From 66-474 sp040388785 (GTDB lineage: Bacteria > Pseudomonadota > Gammaproteobacteria > Xanthomonadales > Rhodanobacteraceae), in NCBI GenBank assembly GCA_040388785.1, contig JAZKBD010000017.1, positions 1 through 20,797 on the forward strand: a DNA stretch of 20,797 nt, in the 5' to 3' direction. Positions within the stretch are counted from its first letter, which is position 1, and every line of letters starts with the position of its first letter. Shown here piece by piece: positions 12,195 to 19,846 of this stretch. The notes beneath the pieces were generated by a model. It was not told where the DNA came from. It searched no databases and saw only the letters and a list, made by a program, of their open reading frames with translations. A program made the position numbers and the translations under genes.

Positions 12195-13946
12195 GTGATC
12201 AGGTTCCTGGCCGAACTCCGGCGCCGCAACGTGTTCCGCGCGGGCACGCTTTATGCCGCCGTCGCGTGGCTGGCCGTGCAGGTCGCCACGCAGGTGTTCC
12301 CGTTCTTCGGCATCGCCGACTGGGTGGTGCGGTTGATCGTGGTCGCGGCGGCGATCGGCTTGCCGTTCGTGCTCGCGTTCGCCTGGTATTACGAGCTCAC
12401 GCCGGAAGGCCTGAAGCTCGAGAGCGAAGTTCCGCGCGCGGTGTCGATCCGCTGGCAGACGGGCCGGCGGCTGGATTACGCGATCATCGCGGTGCTGTGC
12501 GTGATCGTGGTGCTGCTGCTGGCGAACACGCTGGTGTGGCAACGCGGTGGCACGACGGATCTCGAAAAATCGGTGGCGGTGCTGCCGATGTTGAACGAAA
12601 ACGGCGACACCGGCGACCAGTATTTTTCCGACGGCCTGTCGGAGGACCTGATCGCGGTGCTCGGACAGGTGCCGGGACTGAAGGTGATCGGCCGCAACTC
12701 GGCGTTCCGTTTCCGCGGCGACCTCAGCGACAGCCGCGGCATCGGCGCCAAGCTCGGCGTTGCGAACCTGCTGGAGGGCACCGTGCGCAGGCAGGGCGAG
12801 CGCGTGCGCATCGTCGCCAATTTGATTTCGGCGGCGGACAGCCGGGTGATCTGGTCGCAGACCTACGACCGCGAGTTGAAGGACATCTTCGAAGTGCAGT
12901 CGGACATTGCGCGCGCGGTGGCGGATTCGTTGAGCGCCGCGCTGCTCGGCAACATGCTGCGGCCCACCGACAAGCCGCCGGGCGGCAACCTCGATGCGTA
13001 CAACGCCTACCTGCAGGGCAACTTCTATCGCGCGCGCAGCACCGAGGCCGACGACCGCACCGCGATCGCGCATTACCAGGACGCGGTCCGCATCGACCCG
13101 CAGTACGCGAGCGCGCACGCCGCTATGTCCATCACCTGGACGATGATGGCGGGCGCGTTCCTGGACGGAGCCGCGATGCAGCAGGCGTACGCCAGCGCGC
13201 GCGCTTCGGCACAGACCGCGCTGTCGCTCGATCCGGACCTGGCCGCGGCGCATCTCGCGCGCGGCGTGTTGCTGGAATGGGCGGACTTCGACTGGAACGG
13301 CGCGGAAGCGGAGTTCCGCCGCGCGCTGCAACTGGCGCCCAACAGCAGCGAAGCGATGAGCTGGCTGGCCGGGCTGTCGGCGTCGCTGGGCCATGCCGAC
13401 CGCGCGGTGGAATTGAAGCGGAGCGCGCTGGAACGGGATCCGCTGCGCGCGACTTGGTTCGAAACGCTGGCCACCTATTATTCGGCGCTCGATCGCCTCG
13501 ACGACGCGCAGCGTGCGATCGAGAAGGCGATCGCGTTGCTGCCAAACGGCGCGAGTTTCCACCAGACGCTTGCCGTGATCGCGATCCAGCGCGGCGACGC
13601 CAAGGCCGCGTTGCACGCTGCGCAACAGGGTCCGGCCGGCTCCTGGAAGGAACTGGCGTTGGCGATGGCGCGGCAGATCGGCGGGGACCAGGCCGCGGCC
13701 GATGCGTCGCTTCAGGGCGTGATCGCGAAATACGGTGAGGGCAATGCGTACCAGGTCGCCGAGATCTACGCGCTGCGCAAACAACCGCAGCCGATGTTCG
13801 AATGGCTGGAGCGCGCATGGGTCAATCGCGATCCGGGTGTCTCGTACCTGCTTTACGATCCGTTCCTCGCGCCCTACCGGAACGATCCGCGTTTTGCCGC
13901 ATTCTGCAAGAAGGTCGGCTTGCCGCCGCCAAGCCGACCAGCCTGA
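12195..13946 (+). CDS. Membrane TolB/FlgO-like domain and TPR protein
   Basis: This 583-residue protein begins FLAELRRRNVFRAGTLYAAV, the conserved start of a family frequent in Xanthomonadales. Three hydrophobic segments follow: about residues 18-35, 42-65 (VVRLIVVAAAIGLPFVLAFAW) and 95-115 (AIIAVLCVIVVLLLANTLV). LEKSVAVLPMLNENGDTGDQ, YFSDGLSEDLIAVL and LLEGTVRRQGERVRIVANLI mark a FlgO/TolB N-like domain (about 130-245), and ELKDIFEVQSDIARAVADSL closes it. TPR-like helices fill about 260-575. Related proteins often carry an N-terminal CadC-type HTH or a cyclase domain, but here both are absent. Its role is therefore probably a membrane scaffold or signalling subunit, not an enzyme. GTG 12195 is chosen for the AGAGG upstream and the family-typical start. 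A 10-bp hairpin overlaps its last codons. Confidence 0.85.
   Translation: MIRFLAELRRRNVFRAGTLYAAVAWLAVQVATQVFPFFGIADWVVRLIVVAAAIGLPFVLAFAWYYELTPEGLKLESEVPRAVSIRWQTGRRLDYAIIAVLCVIVVLLLANTLVWQRGGTTDLEKSVAVLPMLNENGDTGDQYFSDGLSEDLIAVLGQVPGLKVIGRNSAFRFRGDLSDSRGIGAKLGVANLLEGTVRRQGERVRIVANLISAADSRVIWSQTYDRELKDIFEVQSDIARAVADSLSAALLGNMLRPTDKPPGGNLDAYNAYLQGNFYRARSTEADDRTAIAHYQDAVRIDPQYASAHAAMSITWTMMAGAFLDGAAMQQAYASARASAQTALSLDPDLAAAHLARGVLLEWADFDWNGAEAEFRRALQLAPNSSEAMSWLAGLSASLGHADRAVELKRSALERDPLRATWFETLATYYSALDRLDDAQRAIEKAIALLPNGASFHQTLAVIAIQRGDAKAALHAAQQGPAGSWKELALAMARQIGGDQAAADASLQGVIAKYGEGNAYQVAEIYALRKQPQPMFEWLERAWVNRDPGVSYLLYDPFLAPYRNDPRFAAFCKKVGLPPPSRPA
13913..13939 (+). terminator. 10-bp hairpin overlapping the 3' end of the TPR gene
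   Basis: GGTCGGCTTG at 13913-13922 and CAAGCCGACC at 13930-13939 form a perfect 10-bp stem with a 7-nt loop, a few bases before the TGA at 13944. A short TTT only appears 8 bases later, so it is at best a weak intrinsic terminator. It could equally protect the 3' end or reduce read-through into the 49-residue gene. Confidence 0.4.
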
Positions 13947-14030
13947 TTTGCATCCACCCTTGCCGTGCAGACATCGCGGTACGCCGCAGCCGGGCGGCGC
14001 CATTCCCGGACCAACGAGGGAGTAGCTGCA

Positions 14031-14180
14031 ATGACGAACGATCCCGAACAGCGCGATGACGACGCGCAGCAGAACGACCAGGGCGCCGCGCAACCGGACG
14101 CCAAAAAGCAGGAAAGCCCGCTTGCGGATGCGAAGAAGCCGCAAGGGCCATTGACGAACGCCAAGAAACAGGAAGTCTGA
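14031..14180 (+). CDS. Small hydrophilic protein with C-terminal decapeptide repeats, 49 residues
   Basis: The ATG at 14031 has GAGGGAG (14016-14022) eight bases upstream. The N-terminal half is acidic and glutamine-rich (NDPEQRDDDAQQNDQG). The C-terminal half consists of repeats: DAKKQESPLA (residues 23-32), DAKKPQGPLT (33-42) and the partial NAKKQEV (43-49). No hydrophobic segment or known domain is present, and it is expected to be disordered. It follows the TPR gene by 84 bp and converges with the EamA transporter gene. Function unknown. An in-frame ATG at 13965 would add 22 residues but has no better ribosome binding site. Confidence 0.6.
   Translation: MTNDPEQRDDDAQQNDQGAAQPDAKKQESPLADAKKPQGPLTNAKKQEV
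14097..14177 (+). repeat. 30-bp imperfect tandem repeat (2.7 units) inside the 49-residue gene
   Basis: Units at 14097-14126, 14127-14156 and 14157-14177 each encode (D/N)AKK(Q/P)(E/Q)-x-PL-x or part of it. Wobble positions differ between units (for example GCC AAA AAG against GCG AAG AAG), so the repeat is old and kept at protein level. Confidence 0.65.
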
Positions 14181-14213
14181 TTCCGCCGGGAAGATCGGGC
14201 GCCCTGCATCCGG

Positions 14214-15137
14214 TTATTCGATCGACTTCGATTCCGCCGTGCCCAGCACGGTTTCGGGCGGCTTGGCCGCGGGCTGGCGCGTCAGCAGTGGGTGCACGAA
14301 CACCGCGCCGAGGATGACCGCGACGCCTGCGTAGAACCACGCGTCGAGCTGGTGCTGCTCGCCCAGCAGGATCACCGCCAGCACGATCGCGTACACGGGT
14401 TCGAGATTGGTCGCAAGTTGCACGGCGTACGCCGACAACTTGCGCAGCACCGCCAGCGCCAGCGCGAATGGCAGCAGCGTGCAGGCGATCGCCAGCACCA
14501 GCAACAACACGGCGTCGTGGAAGTGTGGAATCGCGAACGTGCCTTCGCCGTGCCACAACAGCGTGACCAGCGTCAGGAACACGGTGCCGGCGCCGAGCTC
14601 GATGCCGGTGACGGTCAACGCACCGCCTTGGTCTGCCATGCGCTTGTTGAACGCGCCGAAGGTGGCGCAGAGTGCGGCTGACAGCGCGCCCACCGCGACG
14701 CCGACGCGCATGTCCGCGGGCACGCCGCCCACTACCAGCGCGACACCCGGCACCACCGCCACGCCGATCAGCAATTCGCGCGGATCGAATTTCCGTCCCA
14801 CTGCCAACGGTTCGATGACGGCGAGGAACACCGGCGCCAGCGCCATGCACGTCGCCGCGACCGACGCGTTGGCGAGCTTCACGGCGGAGTAGAACGTCAA
14901 CCAGTGCAGCGCCACCACCACGCCGATGCCCGCGTACGCCGCGAGCCGGCGCGGCGGCATCGTGCGCAATTCGCGCCACACCTTGGGCAACAGCAGCAAC
15001 GCCGCGGTGACGATCAGCATCCGCCACCACACCAGTTGCAGCGCGCTCAGCGTGATCAGCTTGCCGAGAATGGCCGTGAAGCCCCACAGCACCACGCAGA
15101 AATGGAGCTGCCATTGCGCCTTGGCGTGTGGGGTCAT
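14214..15137 (-). CDS. EamA-domain (DMT superfamily) transporter
   Basis: This is a 307-residue inner-membrane protein with about ten hydrophobic helices arranged as two EamA repeats, typical of drug/metabolite transporters such as RhaT- and RarD-like exporters. Recognisable parts are LHFCVVLWGFTAILGKLI (helix 1), LHWLTFYSAVKLANASVAAT and FLAVIEPLAVGRKFDPRELLIGV in repeat 1, and FNKRMADQGG, LATNLEPVYAIVLAVILLGE and AWFYAGVAVILGAVFVHPLL in repeat 2. The motif N-L-E-P-V-Y-A-I is the usual second-repeat signature. The substrate cannot be inferred. ATG 15137 is the first in-frame ATG that gives the complete first helix. Its end lies 33 bp from the convergent small gene. Confidence 0.9.
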   Translation of the reverse strand: MTPHAKAQWQLHFCVVLWGFTAILGKLITLSALQLVWWRMLIVTAALLLLPKVWRELRTMPPRRLAAYAGIGVVVALHWLTFYSAVKLANASVAATCMALAPVFLAVIEPLAVGRKFDPRELLIGVAVVPGVALVVGGVPADMRVGVAVGALSAALCATFGAFNKRMADQGGALTVTGIELGAGTVFLTLVTLLWHGEGTFAIPHFHDAVLLLVLAIACTLLPFALALAVLRKLSAYAVQLATNLEPVYAIVLAVILLGEQHQLDAWFYAGVAVILGAVFVHPLLTRQPAAKPPETVLGTAESKSIE

Positions 15138-15233
15138 GGAGTGCTGATGTGAATAAGAGGGATGGATGGCGCGCCAAGCCGATATTCAAGACTGCGCGAT
15201 GTGTTCGGCGGAATAGGTTGAACTGCAGACCCG

Positions 15234-15422
15234 CTACCGGTGCCGTTTGATCCACAGTTGATGTACTGCCAACGCGTTGAACAGCGCTGCGGCACCGATA
15301 ACGGAAGTGACGAGCCAGTGGTTATGCGATGGCGTGGCCACGCGTGACAGCGGCAGCAGCAGCGCGATCACGTTGAACGCGATCCCAAGCAACAGGTATC
15401 GATTGACGGCGCGATTCGTCAT
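15234..15422 (-). CDS. Small two-helix membrane protein, 62 residues, unknown function
   Basis: The sequence MTNRAVNRYLLLGIAFNVIALLL (given in parts: MTNRAVNRY, LLLGIAFNVIALLLPLS) is followed by SHNHWLVTSVIGAAALFNALAVHQLW and a basic tail IKRHR, which gives two transmembrane helices. The ATG at 15422 is preferred over one six codons upstream because GGAAAG lies at suitable spacing. The upstream ATG has its purine run directly abutting it. It is oriented like the flanking EamA and AsmA genes, with gaps of 96 bp and 67 bp. No family is recognised. The short length leaves some doubt that it is a gene. Confidence 0.55.
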   Translation of the reverse strand: MTNRAVNRYLLLGIAFNVIALLLPLSRVATPSHNHWLVTSVIGAAALFNALAVHQLWIKRHR

Positions 15423-15489
15423 GACAACTTTCCACCCCATTCCTGTCCGCGTTCGGCAAGGCTCGGCGCCAATTATCCACGGTTGATGG

Positions 15490-17520
15490 TCAGTGCGCCT
15501 TCGCCGGCTTGCGCATCGCGGCGAGCACGCCGGTGCAGGCGTTCTCGTTGTCGTGACTGGGCGCGACCAGCGCCGCCAGTGCGGCGGCCGGCGCGGCGAC
15601 TACGCCGAGCACGGCGGCGCCGACGCCACGCGCGAGCAACGGGCCTTTTTCCACGCCTGCGTTTGGATGCTTCAGCGTGCCACGCAGGTACAACGGCGAA
15701 CGCAGCGACAGCACGCGAACACCCTTGCTGTGCGGATGCATCACCAGGTCGAGCGCTTCATCCCTGAGATCGATGCTGCCATCGACGTCGATGCGCATCG
15801 TCTCGGCATCGACGAAGAACAGCCGCGGCCGCCACGTGCCGTCTTGCGCGACCAGGTCGGCCGCCGCGCAATTGATCTTCTCCGGCTTGTCGCCGACCAG
15901 CTTGGTGATGATGATGTTGCCGATGTTGAGTCCGGCCTCTTCGAGCAGCAGCTTGCTCACAGCGCCATCGTCGATCAGCAGCTTGACTTCGCCATCCGAG
16001 GTGCCGAGCAGCCGCGCGACGGAGTTGCCGTCGCCCCTGAGCGCCGCGTCGCCGTTGATCTGGCCGAGGCTGGTGTGCATCAGGTCCACGGTGGGGAACA
16101 GCTTTTTCAGCTCGAGGTGTCGCAGTTTGAGCGTGGCTTCGCCGTGCATCGGATCCTTGCGGCCGTCCAACGAGATGTTGGCCTGAAGGTTGCCGCCGGC
16201 GGCCGACAACGCAAGCGGATCCAGCGTCAGCACGCCGTCGTTCATCACCAGGTGCGTCGAAAGATTGCTGATCGGCAACGCACCCTTGCGCACGATGCGC
16301 CTGCCAGTGAAATGCACGTCCGCATCCATCTGGTTCCAGCGCGCGGTGTCGAAGGTTTCGACCGGCAGCACCTTGTCGGCGGGCTGCTTCTGCGCTTCGC
16401 CGCGTCGCGCCTTGGAGGCATTGCTGTCGGCGCCGATCAGCGGTGCGAGGTCGGCAAAGTCGAGCACGTTGGAAGTGAGCGTGCCGGTGAGTTTCGGCCG
16501 CGCACCGGCATTGTCGTAGGTGGCGCTGCCGTGCAGGTCGCTGTTGCCGACCTTGCCGTCGAACTTGTCATATTCGAAGACGCCCTGGTGGATGCGCGCG
16601 AGCATGCGCCCGTGCGTGGTGAATGGCGCGGTGGTCGGCAGCGTCACGCCCGTCAAGGCGTAGAGGTGCGACATGCTGTCGCCGGAGACGGTCAGATTCA
16701 AATCCAGCGCGCCGAGATGCACCGGATCGGTCAGCGTGCCGGCCATCACGATGTGCAGGTCACGCAGACGCAGGTCGGCCTGCAGCGGAAACGGCATCGA
16801 TGCGCTGGACACCGCGAGCACGCTGCCGATCTTGCCGCTGCCGCGCGCCTTGGCGCCGCGCCAGCTTCCTTGCGCGGTCCACGCGAAGTAATAGGCCTGG
16901 TTCGAACGCGGCGGTGTCGCCGGTGCGCTGCCGCTGGCGGGCACGGTCTGGTCGAACGGAATCGGCTTGCCCAGCGGCTTCACGTCGAAGTCGAGATGCA
17001 TGTCCAGCTTGTCGTCGTTCCAGCGGATGCTGCCCGCATCGAAGCCGACTTCACCGATGGCGAGCTTCCAGTTTCCGCCGCCGTGCGCGAACTTGAACGT
17101 CCAGTTGTCGCGGCCTTGCTTGTCGCGTTCGACGTCGACGGCGGGACCGTAAAGCTTGAGCGAAGGAATGTCGATCGTGTGCGCGAGCAGCGCGATCGGA
17201 TTCAGGCTGAAGCGCACCTGCTGCACCGTGGCGAAGCGCGGTTGCCGCGCCCACGCGGGATTGGCGATGCTGATGTCGCGGGCGGTGAAACGCGGCCACG
17301 GAACCCAATGCGCGACGCCAGTCGCGTCGGAATTGCGCGTCCAATTGACGGTCAGGTCGCCGTTGATCGCAACGGGCCGCCCGATCGATGTGCTCAGGCG
17401 CTGGTCCAGCCATGGGCGCGCGCTGTTCCAGTTGAACAGCGCAACGAACAACACGATCGCCACCAGCAGCACGGCGATCGCCACCACGATCCAGATCAGG
17501 ATGCGGCCTGCGCGGTTCAT
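15490..17520 (-). CDS. AsmA-family envelope protein (YhjG-like)
   Basis: This is a 676-residue AsmA-family protein. It has one N-terminal membrane helix (ILIWIVVAIAVLLVAIVLFVALF, residues about 7-29) followed by the characteristic NWNSARPWLDQRLSTSIGRPVAINGDL and a large periplasmic beta-rich region. The C-terminal AsmA_2-like region includes LGQINGDAALRGDGNSVARLLGTSDGEVK and the later LRSPLYLRGTLKHPNAGVEKGP. The very C-terminus is hydrophobic/Ala-rich (GVGAAVLGVVAAPAAALAALV). AsmA-like proteins are thought to form bridge-like conduits for phospholipid transport between inner and outer membranes or to aid outer-membrane biogenesis. Length and end resemble E. coli YhjG. ATG 17520 starts the basic-hydrophobic N-terminus. 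It is divergent from the metallopeptidase gene. Confidence 0.9.
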   Translation of the reverse strand: MNRAGRILIWIVVAIAVLLVAIVLFVALFNWNSARPWLDQRLSTSIGRPVAINGDLTVNWTRNSDATGVAHWVPWPRFTARDISIANPAWARQPRFATVQQVRFSLNPIALLAHTIDIPSLKLYGPAVDVERDKQGRDNWTFKFAHGGGNWKLAIGEVGFDAGSIRWNDDKLDMHLDFDVKPLGKPIPFDQTVPASGSAPATPPRSNQAYYFAWTAQGSWRGAKARGSGKIGSVLAVSSASMPFPLQADLRLRDLHIVMAGTLTDPVHLGALDLNLTVSGDSMSHLYALTGVTLPTTAPFTTHGRMLARIHQGVFEYDKFDGKVGNSDLHGSATYDNAGARPKLTGTLTSNVLDFADLAPLIGADSNASKARRGEAQKQPADKVLPVETFDTARWNQMDADVHFTGRRIVRKGALPISNLSTHLVMNDGVLTLDPLALSAAGGNLQANISLDGRKDPMHGEATLKLRHLELKKLFPTVDLMHTSLGQINGDAALRGDGNSVARLLGTSDGEVKLLIDDGAVSKLLLEEAGLNIGNIIITKLVGDKPEKINCAAADLVAQDGTWRPRLFFVDAETMRIDVDGSIDLRDEALDLVMHPHSKGVRVLSLRSPLYLRGTLKHPNAGVEKGPLLARGVGAAVLGVVAAPAAALAALVAPSHDNENACTGVLAAMRKPAKAH

Positions 17521-17694
17521 CTCCAGCGTTCCGTTCGGATCGCATCAAAGCCTAACGATAGTTTCCTGAACTCCCGGCTGGACGCGCGCGCATTCGTTCA
17601 GGATGGTGCGTCACACGCGCGCACTTGCGAGCCGCCCGCGCTTGCCGCAAAGTGCACGAATCCGCGGCGCGGGCTTGGGGAAAGGAGAATCATC
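17521..17694. promoter_or_regulatory. Divergent region asmA-like / ypfJ-like with 8-bp inverted repeat
   Basis: The 174 bp hold the promoters of both divergent genes, but no clear -35/-10 pair is visible. TCCTGAAC at 17564-17571 and GTTCAGGA at 17596-17603 are exact reverse complements, with centres 32 bp apart (about three helical turns), a possible operator. A strong ribosome binding site AAAGGAGA (17681-17688) serves the metallopeptidase. Confidence 0.35.
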
Positions 17695-18558
17695 ATGCTT
17701 TGGCAGAAGGGGCGTTCCAGCGACAACGTGGAAGGGGCGAGCGGCGGCGGCTCCGGCATCGGCGGCATCCATCTCGGACTCGGTGGCACCATTATTGCGA
17801 TCATCATTGCGATGATCTTTCCCTCCACGCGCGGGATCATTTTCGGATTGCTTTCCGGCCAGGGCGGCACGGCGGGCAACACGCCGGCGCAGACCACGCA
17901 GGTCGACAACAGCGATCCGCAGGTGCAGTTCGTCCGCAAGATCCTCGGCAGTACCGAGGACGTGTGGACGCCGTATTTCCAGCAGATGGGCAAGCAGTAC
18001 GTCGACCCCAAGCTGATCCTTTTCCACGGCCAGGTCGCGACCGCCTGCGGCGGCGCGTCGGCGGCGGTGGGGCCGTTCTACTGCCCCGGCGACAAGCGCG
18101 TGTACCTCGACCTCGATTTCTTCCAGGAGCTGGCGACGCGTTTTCATTCCGACAGCGACTTCGCGCGCGCCTACGTGATCGCGCACGAGGTGGGCCATCA
18201 CGTGCAGGACCAGCTCGGCATCATGGACACGGAACAGCAGCTCGCGCAGCGCGGCGAACCGATGAAGGGCGCGAACGGTTTGTCGGTGCGCCTGGAACTG
18301 CAGGCGGACTGCTTCGCCGGCGTGTGGGCCAACAAGTCGCAGCAACAATTGCAGTGGCTGCAGGCAGGCGACATCGAGAGCGCGCTGAACGCCGCTTCGC
18401 AGATCGGCGACGACACGCTGGAGCAGGAAGCGCAAGGCACGGTGGTGCCCGACTCCTTCACGCACGGCACGTCGGCGCAGCGCGTGAAGTGGTTCAAGAC
18501 CGGCTTCCAGTCCGGCGACATCAACGCCTGCGACACGTTCCACGCGCAGACGTTGTGA
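17695..18558 (+). CDS. ypfJ: YpfJ-type neutral zinc metallopeptidase
   Basis: This is a 287-residue protein of the KPN_02809/YpfJ neutral zinc metallopeptidase family, the same length as E. coli YpfJ. It has a short N-terminal cytoplasmic part with a Gly/Ser-rich stretch, then a hydrophobic helix (LGLGGTIIAIIIAMIFP, about residues 28-44), and a C-terminal catalytic domain outside the membrane. DVWTPYFQQMGKQYVDPKL, VGPFYCPGDKRVYLDLDFF and the zinc motif HEVGHH (HExxH, H164-H168) are family hallmarks, with E201 and D205 in LELQADCFAGVW as the likely further ligand region. The physiological substrate is unknown. AAAGGAGA precedes the ATG by seven bases. It is divergent from the AsmA-like gene and followed 163 bp later by the DUF1249 gene. 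Confidence 0.93.
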   Translation: MLWQKGRSSDNVEGASGGGSGIGGIHLGLGGTIIAIIIAMIFPSTRGIIFGLLSGQGGTAGNTPAQTTQVDNSDPQVQFVRKILGSTEDVWTPYFQQMGKQYVDPKLILFHGQVATACGGASAAVGPFYCPGDKRVYLDLDFFQELATRFHSDSDFARAYVIAHEVGHHVQDQLGIMDTEQQLAQRGEPMKGANGLSVRLELQADCFAGVWANKSQQQLQWLQAGDIESALNAASQIGDDTLEQEAQGTVVPDSFTHGTSAQRVKWFKTGFQSGDINACDTFHAQTL

Positions 18559-18627
18559 ATGCACGCGTCGCCGTCGATGCGCGGCGCGTGGGTTGAATCC
18601 GGATCAGCGCGGACCCATAAAACAGCT

Positions 18628-18648
18628 TCGGCGCCTTGCGGGCGCCGA
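18628..18648. terminator. GC hairpin downstream of the metallopeptidase gene
   Basis: TCGGCGCC at 18628-18635 and GGCGCCGA at 18641-18648 form a perfect 8-bp stem with a 5-nt loop, 70 bp after the ypfJ stop. No T-run follows on the plus strand, so termination there is doubtful. Confidence 0.35.
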
Positions 18649-18721
18649 GACCGCTACGTTGCGCGTTTCGCGCGAAAAATTCAAGACGTGCCAAAAGAAA
18701 TTCCTGCGCTAAGATCGACCC

Positions 18722-19234
18722 ATGCGAACAATGTTGAGCCACCGCCCGTTCACCGCATGCAAGCGCTCGTTCGCGGCCACGCTGCTGCCGGACCGCTTCG
18801 GCTGGCTGATGGGACTGTATTCGGAAAATCACCAACGCCTCGCGCGCTTGTTCGCGCCGCATCGGCTCCAGGTGGGCGAATACGTTTCGTCGGTGGGTGA
18901 TGGTCTCGACGTGCGCCTCTCGGTGCAGGAGCGGCATCCGTACACGCTCGAGCTTGGCCTGACCTATGAAGTGATCGACGCCAACACCGGCAATCCGGCG
19001 CCGTCCGCGCAGTTGCGTTGCTATCTCGACGCGCACATGACCGAAGCGCTGCATTGCCAGCCCGGCCGCGACCTGTGGCAGGTGCTCGGTCCGCTCGCGC
19101 CGACGCGCAACGTGCTGCAGCATCGCATGCGCATGAACGGCTTCCTCAATCGCTGGCTCGAATACCTTGCAGGGCAGGGGCACTCGCTGGCGACGCTGGA
19201 GCGGTTGCCCGCCGAGTCGCCGGCTGCGGCTTGA
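18722..19234 (+). CDS. DUF1249 family protein (YqiB-like)
   Basis: This 170-residue cytoplasmic protein belongs to DUF1249, a family nearly restricted to gammaproteobacteria (E. coli YqiB). Family features are DRFGWLMGLYSENHQRLARLF, the strands DVRLSVQERHPYTLELGLTYEV, LRCYLDAHMTEAL, and the C-terminal RMRMNGFLNRWLEYLAGQGH. Function is unknown, although in several gammaproteobacteria the gene neighbours ADP-ribose pyrophosphatase and cpdA. Those neighbours are absent here. ATG 18722 has no Shine-Dalgarno. TAAGAT at about 18709-18714 ends roughly seven bases before it, so a leaderless transcript is possible. A second ATG lies three codons downstream. The bidirectional terminator at 19383-19407 follows. 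Confidence 0.9.
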   Translation: MRTMLSHRPFTACKRSFAATLLPDRFGWLMGLYSENHQRLARLFAPHRLQVGEYVSSVGDGLDVRLSVQERHPYTLELGLTYEVIDANTGNPAPSAQLRCYLDAHMTEALHCQPGRDLWQVLGPLAPTRNVLQHRMRMNGFLNRWLEYLAGQGHSLATLERLPAESPAAA

Positions 19235-19382
19235 GCAAGCGCATCGATTCTTCATTGCAGTGACGGCCGCGGCGGCATGGTCGGCCGTCGATGCCTGCGC
19301 GTGCTGGATGCGCGTGCGACTCGCACGATGCCACATGTATCGTTTGCGCTTTCCTGCAACCGCCAGACCACGTCGCGCACAA

Positions 19383-19407
19383 AAAAGCCCGCGCATGGCG
19401 GGCTTTT
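19383..19407. terminator. Intrinsic terminator, bidirectional (mainly for the tRNA operon)
   Basis: AAAAGCCCGC at 19383-19392 and GCGGGCTTTT at 19398-19407 form a 10-bp stem with a 5-nt loop. On the minus strand the stem runs into six T (complement of 19386-19381), a classical terminator 19 bp past the last tRNA. On the plus strand four T follow, so it can also end the DUF1249 transcript. Confidence 0.85.
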
Positions 19408-19425
19408 GTTCAACCTGATTGCGAC

Positions 19426-19502
19426 TGGCGGAGCGGACGGGACTCGAACCCGCGACCTCCGGCGTGACAGGCCAGCATTCTAACCAGCTGAACTACCGCT
19501 CC
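19426..19502 (-). tRNA. tRNA-Asp (GTC)
   Basis: On the minus strand the 77-nt gene starts GGAGCGGTAGTTCAGCTGG, has anticodon loop CTGTCAC (anticodon GTC), T-loop GGTTCGAGTCC, and a 7-bp acceptor stem GGAGCGG/CCGCTCC. The discriminator is G and the CCA end is encoded. It is the last of three tRNAs in the operon. Confidence 0.95.
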
Positions 19503-19586
19503 GTTGTCGTCAAACGTGAAACGCAATTGTGCAACATTCCAGCCATCTTTCAACAGACGGCAATCGCAGAATCACGATCACCAACC

Positions 19587-19662
19587 TGGCGTCCCCACGG
19601 GGATTCGAACCCCGGTCGCCACCGTGAAAGGGTGGTGTCCTAGGCCTCTAGACGATGGGGAC
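19587..19662 (-). tRNA. tRNA-Glu (TTC)
   Basis: The 76-nt gene on the minus strand starts GTCCCCATCGTCTAGAGGCC, has the anticodon TTC in loop CTTTCAC, T-loop GGTTCGAATCC and a 7-bp acceptor stem GTCCCCA/TGGGGAC. The discriminator is G and CCA is encoded. It is the middle gene of the operon, with 84 bp of spacer to tRNA-Asp that holds no recognised feature. Confidence 0.95.
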
Positions 19663-19674
19663 AGCGTGGGGATT

Positions 19675-19750
<76 letters not shown>

Positions 19751-19766
19751 ACGCTGGGAACGCGAA

Positions 19767-19795
19767 AGGATAGGTGCACTCGATTTCAGCGTCAA
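19767..19795 (-). promoter_or_regulatory. Sigma70 promoter of the tRNA operon
   Basis: On the minus strand TTGACG (19795-19790) and TATCCT (19772-19767) are separated by exactly 17 bp. Transcription should start near 19760, about ten bases before tRNA-Ala. The region after the -10 box is GC-rich (TTCGCG), as in growth-rate/stringently controlled stable-RNA promoters. Confidence 0.8.
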
Positions 19796-19846
19796 GCATT
19801 TTCGTTTGCGCGAGACGTGTTTGCACGCGGCCACGGGAGGGATGCC

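Noticed and set aside
11709..14144. 811-codon open frame on the minus strand
   Set aside because: It is antisense to the TPR gene and overlaps fdhD in another frame, with an arginine/histidine-rich composition and no recognisable domain.
13822..15255. 477-codon open frame on the minus strand
   Set aside because: It is a shadow of the EamA transporter gene, whose own frame has clear transmembrane helices and EamA motifs.
15493..17694. Upstream extension of the metallopeptidase frame on the plus strand
   Set aside because: The frame runs open through the AsmA region, but its translation is typical antisense sequence. The ATG at 17695 has AAAGGAGA and matches the family start.
19262..19289. 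8-bp stem GACGGCCG/CGGCCGTC after the DUF1249 gene
   Set aside because: No T-run follows, and a much better terminator lies at 19383-19407.
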